NCBI GenBank assembly: GCA_900545585.1
Contig: UQZR01000028.1
Coordinates: 1 to 29,288 of the forward strand
Length of the DNA stretch: 29,288 nucleotides
Direction of reading: 5' to 3'
Source: an uncultured Eubacteriales bacterium
GTDB taxonomy: Bacteria > Bacillota > Clostridia > Oscillospirales > Oscillospiraceae
This document shows positions 24,445-29,288 of this stretch, in pieces. The notes under the pieces are model-generated. The model saw only the letters and a list, made by a program, of their open reading frames with translations. It made no database searches and had not been told where the DNA came from. Each line of letters begins with the position of its first letter. Position 1 is the stretch's first letter. Both the position numbers and the translations under genes were made by a program.

Positions 24445-25731
24445 ATGGAAAAGTATATCGAAATCCTCGATTCATTAATGAAAGCAAAAAAAGAAAAGAA
24501 AAAGAAAGAACCCACAATTAAGGAAAAAGAGGCTTTTCGCAGCGCATGGCTTAGTCTCGTTGCGGATGCAGGGTTGACCGGCAGTGCTGAACAGTTTTTA
24601 TATGAAGGTTTTGCCTTCTGCGGTGCAGAACCCTTCTATGCCTATTTGATTCAAACGGAAGATCAAAATGCAACTCTGGCAGCAATGTTCAGCGGAAAAT
24701 ACTATGGCATTGACAGCAATGTGTCTTTCAGGTTGGTAGCACATTTGCTTGCGCTGATGCTAAATAACAACGCCACCAGAAATATACTTGCACCCATAAT
24801 TAAACGGTTGCCGGGAGCATGTGTCAATAAAGATAAAAAACGACTTGGCACAGCTGAGAAAACGTTTGAGAAATATTTTTTGGCAGAACTACATCCGGAT
24901 GTGGAACTGTGTCCGCTTGCTGATATTGGAACCAAACCTGTATTCATTAAAGAATTCGTAACGCTCGTTTCCTCTATAATGGATGGCATTGAAAATGCCG
25001 GATCGGCAAAAGGGGTTGTTGTAAAGAATATTGCGAAAATTCGCAAGTGGTTGGCTGATTATGATACTTCCCAAAGTGCCAGCACAGACACAAAGGCAGA
25101 ACAGCTAATCCCTGCGTCAACAATAGTTGCAGCAGAAAAAGTGAAGATCGTATCCGTTGCAGATAATCCCCCGGAAGATAGAGTTCAAGCACCGAAAGTG
25201 ATCGTTACACAGCCCAAGGAAGAGGCTTCTGTCGATATGATAGCATATCTTACCGAGTTGCTGGGAAAGGCAGCGAAAGCTACAGCCGTTGTCAAGAGCG
25301 AAAGCACGCAGCAGAGAGTCAAAATTGATGCACTTACCCAAACTCTGGAAAGCGAGCAGAGTAAGCTGCGTGGAGCTAATCAGCAGATAGCAGACCTGCA
25401 GGATACTATTACTGAGTTAAGAAAAAAGCTGTCTGCCGCTGAAGGTGATATTTTTGTGTTGAGACAGACGGTGGAGCAAAGAGATGCAGTTATCGCCGAA
25501 AAAAATGCTGAAATAGCAGAAAGAGTTAAAATGGCAGAGGTTCTCAGCCGGGACAGAAGTAAACAGGCTGATGAGTCGCTCCAGAGACTTGCATCCAAGA
25601 TCCGGGTCGAATATCGGGATTTTGTGGATGCATTGGATGTGCCTATTAGCTGCGATCTGGGTGAGAACCTGAGGCTTCAGCTTCAGAGCATCTTCGATAT
25701 ACTGGAAAAAGGCGGCATGAAATTTAAGTGA
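24445..25731 (+). CDS. Coiled-coil protein, first gene of the Hsp70-helicase operon
   Basis: A 428-residue protein that I do not recognise as a named family. The first 30 residues are highly basic (KAKKEKKKKEPTIKEKEA). Residues 30-205 form an alpha-helical globular region (FRSAWLSLVADAGLTGSAEQ, later LVAHLLALMLNN). Residues 210-280 are a low-complexity, proline- and alanine-containing linker. Residues 283-380 are a long heptad coiled coil (RVKIDALTQTLESEQSKLRG and on). A short C-terminal domain (about 384-428) ends ISCDLGENLRLQLQSIFDIL. A long coiled coil followed by a small domain, next to an Hsp70-like ATPase, recalls the GrpE arrangement, so it might be the ATPase's exchange factor or substrate adaptor; that is inference. 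Its stop is 11 nt before the Hsp70-like start. Confidence 0.8.
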   Translation: MEKYIEILDSLMKAKKEKKKKEPTIKEKEAFRSAWLSLVADAGLTGSAEQFLYEGFAFCGAEPFYAYLIQTEDQNATLAAMFSGKYYGIDSNVSFRLVAHLLALMLNNNATRNILAPIIKRLPGACVNKDKKRLGTAEKTFEKYFLAELHPDVELCPLADIGTKPVFIKEFVTLVSSIMDGIENAGSAKGVVVKNIAKIRKWLADYDTSQSASTDTKAEQLIPASTIVAAEKVKIVSVADNPPEDRVQAPKVIVTQPKEEASVDMIAYLTELLGKAAKATAVVKSESTQQRVKIDALTQTLESEQSKLRGANQQIADLQDTITELRKKLSAAEGDIFVLRQTVEQRDAVIAEKNAEIAERVKMAEVLSRDRSKQADESLQRLASKIRVEYRDFVDALDVPISCDLGENLRLQLQSIFDILEKGGMKFK

Positions 25732-25742
25732 GGTGAAAATCC

Positions 25743-27209
25743 GTGGCAACTGGATTGAAATATTATTTTGGCATTGACTTTGGCACAACCAACAGTGCGA
25801 CTGTTGGTTATGTGGTGATGGACCAAAAACCGGAAGCCGTTAAATACGGCGATGAAGAAGGACGTCCAATCCCGTCCATTGTTGCGATTGATAAGACCAC
25901 TGGCGCTGTGTTCAATGGTCGGGATGCATGGGATAAAAAGATGGAACTGAGTGAATCCTGTGAGTATATCTCATCCGTCAAGACCATTCTGGATTCTGAG
26001 CAGGTAAAAACGATTGCAGGCCGCGAATGGACTGCTGTCGACGTGGCCAGCGAGGTTTTTAAGTATCTGAAAGCCAATGTGCATAATCGCACCGGAATTG
26101 ACATGGAAGAGGCAACTGTAGCGATTCCCGTTGGATTCAGTGCATCCAAGCGTGCAAAACTGCGTGAAGCAGCAAAGAAGGCCGGCATCCATATCCGTTC
26201 TTTTATCAGCGAACCAACAGCTGCCTTTATTGCAAATTATGATGAATTGAAAAGTTCTTCTATCGTTGCAATTTTTGACTGGGGCGGTGGCACGCTGGAT
26301 GTGTCTATTCTCCAGCATATCAATGGTAAGGTATCTGAATTAGCAACAGTCGGCAGGGATATTGCCGGTGACTATATTGATGATAAAATCGCCACGCGAA
26401 TTCACGCAAAAATAGCCCGTAAAAAAGGTGTCGAGATGGCGTTTGCCGATATGCCGTCCAGTGCCCAAGATATGATGCGGGTTCGTGCTGAACGTGCAAA
26501 GCGCATGCTGGGCGATGATGATACCGCCACGATTTCCATCAATAACTATGGAGTTTATGGTGCCTGCCGTGAAACATTGGAATATGACTGGTTTGCGGAT
26601 ATTGTAGACCCGGAGGTCACGATGGCGATGGACTGTCTGGAGGAAGCTATCCGTCAGTCGGGGGTTGGACTTGCCAATATTGACCGGATCGTCATGGTGG
26701 GCGGTAGCAGCAATCTGCGTCCCCTGCTGGAGAAGATGGATGATAAGTACGGAGACAAGCTGCTCTTCCCGGAAGAAACTATGTGGAATGTTGGTCAGGG
26801 TGCTGCTATGCTGGCAATGACTCCCGGAGGCTATTTTGCCAATCAATCTGTCGGTATCGTGCTGAGTGATAATGCATACTACGAAATTCTGAAGCCGGAC
26901 ACTCCCCTTCAGGGATGGGAACATACATGTCATTTCGGTATTGTGGATTCCAGCAAGGAGGCCCGCTTTGTTTTTGGAGGTAGTCCTGATATCGAGGCCT
27001 CTCCGGAAAGATATAAGACACTGCCTGTCCCTGCTTACCGTTTTCTTCAGGAGCAGATTGTACTTAATGCTTCTGTTGATCAGAATATGGTGTTCACCGT
27101 TGTTGCCGGAAGTAATATGCAGCCTGCAGAGTTTCGGCGGCTGTGGGAATACACACAGTTGAAGTGCTATTATAAGCTACCTGGAAAGCAGGTGCAGCAT
27201 GGAGAGTAA
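25743..27209 (+). CDS. Shortened Hsp70/DnaK-like ATPase
   Basis: A 488-residue actin-fold ATPase of the Hsp70 superfamily. The nucleotide-binding domain (about 1-360) is intact: phosphate-1 loop GIDFGTTNS (10-18), Lys80 in SSVKTIL at the DnaK Lys70 position, Glu157 in SEPTAAFIAN, phosphate-2 loop FDWGGGTLDVS (178-188) and adenosine loop MVGGSSNLRPL (318-328). The C-terminal part (about 360-488) is only half the size of DnaK's substrate domain. It lacks the hydrophobic linker and the helical lid, and reads as a short beta-rich region. This is not the housekeeping DnaK: no grpE or dnaJ gene is alongside. Start GTG 25743, with AGGTGA upstream; it overlaps the helicase start by 11 nt, so it is translationally coupled. 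Probably an ATP-driven switch for its operon partners. Confidence 0.88.
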   Translation: MATGLKYYFGIDFGTTNSATVGYVVMDQKPEAVKYGDEEGRPIPSIVAIDKTTGAVFNGRDAWDKKMELSESCEYISSVKTILDSEQVKTIAGREWTAVDVASEVFKYLKANVHNRTGIDMEEATVAIPVGFSASKRAKLREAAKKAGIHIRSFISEPTAAFIANYDELKSSSIVAIFDWGGGTLDVSILQHINGKVSELATVGRDIAGDYIDDKIATRIHAKIARKKGVEMAFADMPSSAQDMMRVRAERAKRMLGDDDTATISINNYGVYGACRETLEYDWFADIVDPEVTMAMDCLEEAIRQSGVGLANIDRIVMVGGSSNLRPLLEKMDDKYGDKLLFPEETMWNVGQGAAMLAMTPGGYFANQSVGIVLSDNAYYEILKPDTPLQGWEHTCHFGIVDSSKEARFVFGGSPDIEASPERYKTLPVPAYRFLQEQIVLNASVDQNMVFTVVAGSNMQPAEFRRLWEYTQLKCYYKLPGKQVQHGE

Positions 27210-29229
27210 TGTCAGTACTGTAGCGTTTCGGAGCAATTTGTATCCTGTGGAAAAGAGTTTTTATGAAGACTCTACTTTCCGATCCAAAATACATGATCCA
27301 TTTTCACTTGAGATTCTCAAAAAACAATGCGCATTGACGAGCATTCAGAAGCAAGAATACGATTATGCATCGGTTCACTGTGCATACGCTGCAAAAAATG
27401 ATTATCCTTGGGGAACTATTAGAGACGATCAGGACACGAAGCGGGTTGTCTGCAGGTGCCTTAATACGAAATGTAGCCACTTCCATAGTTGCCGTCCTGA
27501 TTTTGATCCTGCCGAATTGGACATACATGAAGAAAACAAGAGGGCTCAACCGGCTATCTTTGAGTTTGAAGAAGCTGCACGAAAGAAACGCACCTCAGAA
27601 GATGGAGATGCCAGAGCCGCAGCGAAACTGTTTGCTGGAAACACCCCTGAAAAGAAGAATACCAGCGAAACAGGTACTACTATTCCTGTGGTGAAAAAGC
27701 CTGATCCGAACGATCCGTTCGTTGTCAGGCCACCCGCTCCGCCGGTACCTAAACCGGTAGAGGTTAAGAAAATCGATTTCAGTTCCTTTACAGAAACCAC
27801 ACAAAACAAAATTATTGAAGCGGAACCTGCGGAGCGCAGCATCGTAAATGCCGGCCCCGGTACGGGCAAGACGTGGACTCTGATTGAAAAAATTATCCAC
27901 ATGATCAACGAGGAACAGGCCGAAGCCGGGAATATCCTGGTGCTGTGTTTCTCACGCTCCGCCGTAGAGGTTGTAAGAAACAGATTGGCCGATGCTGCTG
28001 AAGCCGGTCGTATTGGCTACGAGTGGCAGGATGTCGATGTTCGTACTTTTGACTCTTTCTGCACATATATGCTCGCATGGGTGCAAGATAATCATAAGGA
28101 ACTCCTTCCCAGACATTTTCTGCTGGAAGAATATGACTATGATCAGCGCATTAAAAAAGCCACAAACATTTTTAAGCAGAAAAAAGATATGCTTGCAGAT
28201 TATGAACACATCATAGTCGATGAAGTTCAGGATTTGGTCGGTAGCCGTGCAGAGCTGGTCCTTGCAATGCTCAAAGGTTTGCCGGAAACATGTGGCTTCA
28301 CAATTTTGGGCGATTCCTGCCAGGCATTGTATGATTATATGGCGGAGGATGATCCTGCAGTTATGTCCTCCGAACAATTCTATCAAGAGATTTTCAAGAG
28401 TTTCCCCGATGCCAATTATTACGCTCTCACAGAGAATCACCGCCAAGGTAATACCTTTGGTCAGTTGACTGTCCCATATCGGAAGGCAATCCTTACTGGT
28501 TCCACCCAAGAGAGGGTTTCTGCAGCGAACGATTTGCTGGCGCACATCCCCAAGATGCCTGTAAAACTAACCAAGTTCTCAAGAAGTGATGCATTGCGAT
28601 ATGTTGGTCAAGGTGAGACCTTGGGTATTCTTACCCGCACGAACGGACAAGCATTGCAGATCTCTGCTTGGCTCCAAAATGCAGATGTTCCGCACGCCCT
28701 GCATCGCGGTCTGGGATCTCCAACATTGGGTGACTGGATTGCGCGTATTTTCTGCGACTATGAGAACGAATCTATCGATGAGCCTGCTTTTGTGGCAAAA
28801 CATCTTGCCTTGTTCCCGGATGCAGCGTATGAACTTGCACGTATGCGGTGGGCTGCACTTGTTTCAACGCAACACGGGGAAGCACGAAACAGGTATGAGG
28901 TTGCAGATTTGCTGAAGGGTCTGCTAAGAAATGCCAGGGAACCTATGTTGTTTGAATCTGGAACAGGCGCTAAGCCTGCCATTACTGTCAGTAACATTCA
29001 CCGGGCAAAGGGTAAGGAGTTTGACTCTGTGATTGTGATTGATGATGTAATCGAAGCAATGGCAGATCCTGATACAGAAGATCTGCTTGAACACAAGGTG
29101 TGCTATGTTGCTCTGACACGACCGAAGAAGAAGGTGGAACGCGCTGAAATATCCAAGAAGGATAAGCAGATCTATATTACTCGGAATGATGATCAGAGTA
29201 AGCGGTGTGCCAATGCTCATGTACGGTAA
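27199..29229 (+). CDS. UvrD/Rep-like SF1 DNA helicase with N-terminal Cys cluster
   Basis: A 676-residue protein. Residues 190-660 are an SF1A helicase: Walker A GPGTGKT (219-225), Walker B IIVDEVQDL with DEVQD at 341-345, motif III GDSCQALYDY (371-380), motif IV LTENHRQ (410-416), motif V HRAKGKEFDSVIV and motif VI YVALTRPKKK. All core residues for ATP-driven 3'-5' unwinding are present, though the 2A/2B regions are short compared with UvrD (about 720 residues). The N-terminal 190 residues are special: CRCLNTKCSHFHSC (Cys85, 87, 92, 98 with His94, 96) could bind zinc or an Fe-S cluster, followed by a proline-rich linker (PPAPPVPKPVEVKK). It starts inside the Hsp70-like gene. No nuclease domain is seen. 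Confidence 0.9.
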   Translation: MESNVSTVAFRSNLYPVEKSFYEDSTFRSKIHDPFSLEILKKQCALTSIQKQEYDYASVHCAYAAKNDYPWGTIRDDQDTKRVVCRCLNTKCSHFHSCRPDFDPAELDIHEENKRAQPAIFEFEEAARKKRTSEDGDARAAAKLFAGNTPEKKNTSETGTTIPVVKKPDPNDPFVVRPPAPPVPKPVEVKKIDFSSFTETTQNKIIEAEPAERSIVNAGPGTGKTWTLIEKIIHMINEEQAEAGNILVLCFSRSAVEVVRNRLADAAEAGRIGYEWQDVDVRTFDSFCTYMLAWVQDNHKELLPRHFLLEEYDYDQRIKKATNIFKQKKDMLADYEHIIVDEVQDLVGSRAELVLAMLKGLPETCGFTILGDSCQALYDYMAEDDPAVMSSEQFYQEIFKSFPDANYYALTENHRQGNTFGQLTVPYRKAILTGSTQERVSAANDLLAHIPKMPVKLTKFSRSDALRYVGQGETLGILTRTNGQALQISAWLQNADVPHALHRGLGSPTLGDWIARIFCDYENESIDEPAFVAKHLALFPDAAYELARMRWAALVSTQHGEARNRYEVADLLKGLLRNAREPMLFESGTGAKPAITVSNIHRAKGKEFDSVIVIDDVIEAMADPDTEDLLEHKVCYVALTRPKKKVERAEISKKDKQIYITRNDDQSKRCANAHVR

Positions 29230-29288
29230 GGAAGCAAGCAACCGAAAACAAGAGATAGACCGCCAGCACTACACTATTCCGAACCAAA
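29213..29288 (+). CDS. Start of a fourth operon gene, cut by window end
   Basis: A + strand frame opens at ATG 29213 (with a second ATG at 29219), overlaps the helicase stop and stays open to the window edge, reading YGKEASNRKQEIDRQHYTIP. The 17-nt overlap matches the packing of the other genes in the operon, but 25 codons are too few to assign a family, and the RBS (AAGCGG) is weak. Confidence 0.4.
   Translation, partial: MLMYGKEASNRKQEIDRQHYTIPNQ

Noticed and set aside
29150..29288. Frameshift splitting the helicase C-terminus into the last open frame
   Set aside because: The helicase already contains motif VI followed by about 35 residues, a normal ending for short UvrD-like proteins. 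A separate overlapping gene explains the end better, though this cannot be settled without more sequence.

Overview
This window looks like a chromosome segment from a high-GC member of the Clostridia, most like the gut Oscillospiraceae (Flavonifractor/Lawsonibacter type). That is an inference from GC-rich codon use together with Gram-positive style ribosome binding sites (AGGAGG, GGAGGA), DegV, RpiR and MATE family genes and a clostridial EF-G-like factor. Two very different parts are joined here.

Positions 1-20560 are a GC-rich, densely coded core-like region. In order it holds: a family 8 glycosyltransferase (-); a DegV lipid-binding protein (-), divergent from an OmpR-type response regulator and its histidine kinase (+); a decayed alpha/beta hydrolase remnant; a class V aminotransferase and an NhaC-type antiporter forming a two-gene unit (-), divergent from an RpiR/SIS regulator (+) with a perfect palindrome over its -10 box; an MscS channel (-); a five-gene + strand run (small Xre regulator, MMPL transporter, 1333-residue GLUG-repeat membrane protein, cytidylate kinase-like protein, MATE exporter); and an EF-G-like GTPase (-).

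Positions 20561-22700 are a transition zone. A strong promoter precedes a degenerate tRNA-Leu-like sequence, then a structured spacer and an intact tRNA-Leu(UAG) with its terminator. After that come two small - strand genes, and two gene fragments whose missing 5' ends meet at about 22008, a recombination scar.

Positions 22700-29288 are visibly AT-richer and look like an acquired defence-type island downstream of the tRNA gene. It carries an AbiEi/AbiEii-like type IV toxin-antitoxin pair, then a tightly packed operon of three genes: a coiled-coil protein, a shortened Hsp70-like ATPase and a UvrD/Rep-like SF1 helicase with an N-terminal cysteine cluster. A fourth reading frame starts inside the helicase 3' end and runs off the window. 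This chaperone-ATPase plus helicase operon is the best candidate for an undescribed system: I know of no named system with this composition, and a DNA-directed defence or repair role is inference only.
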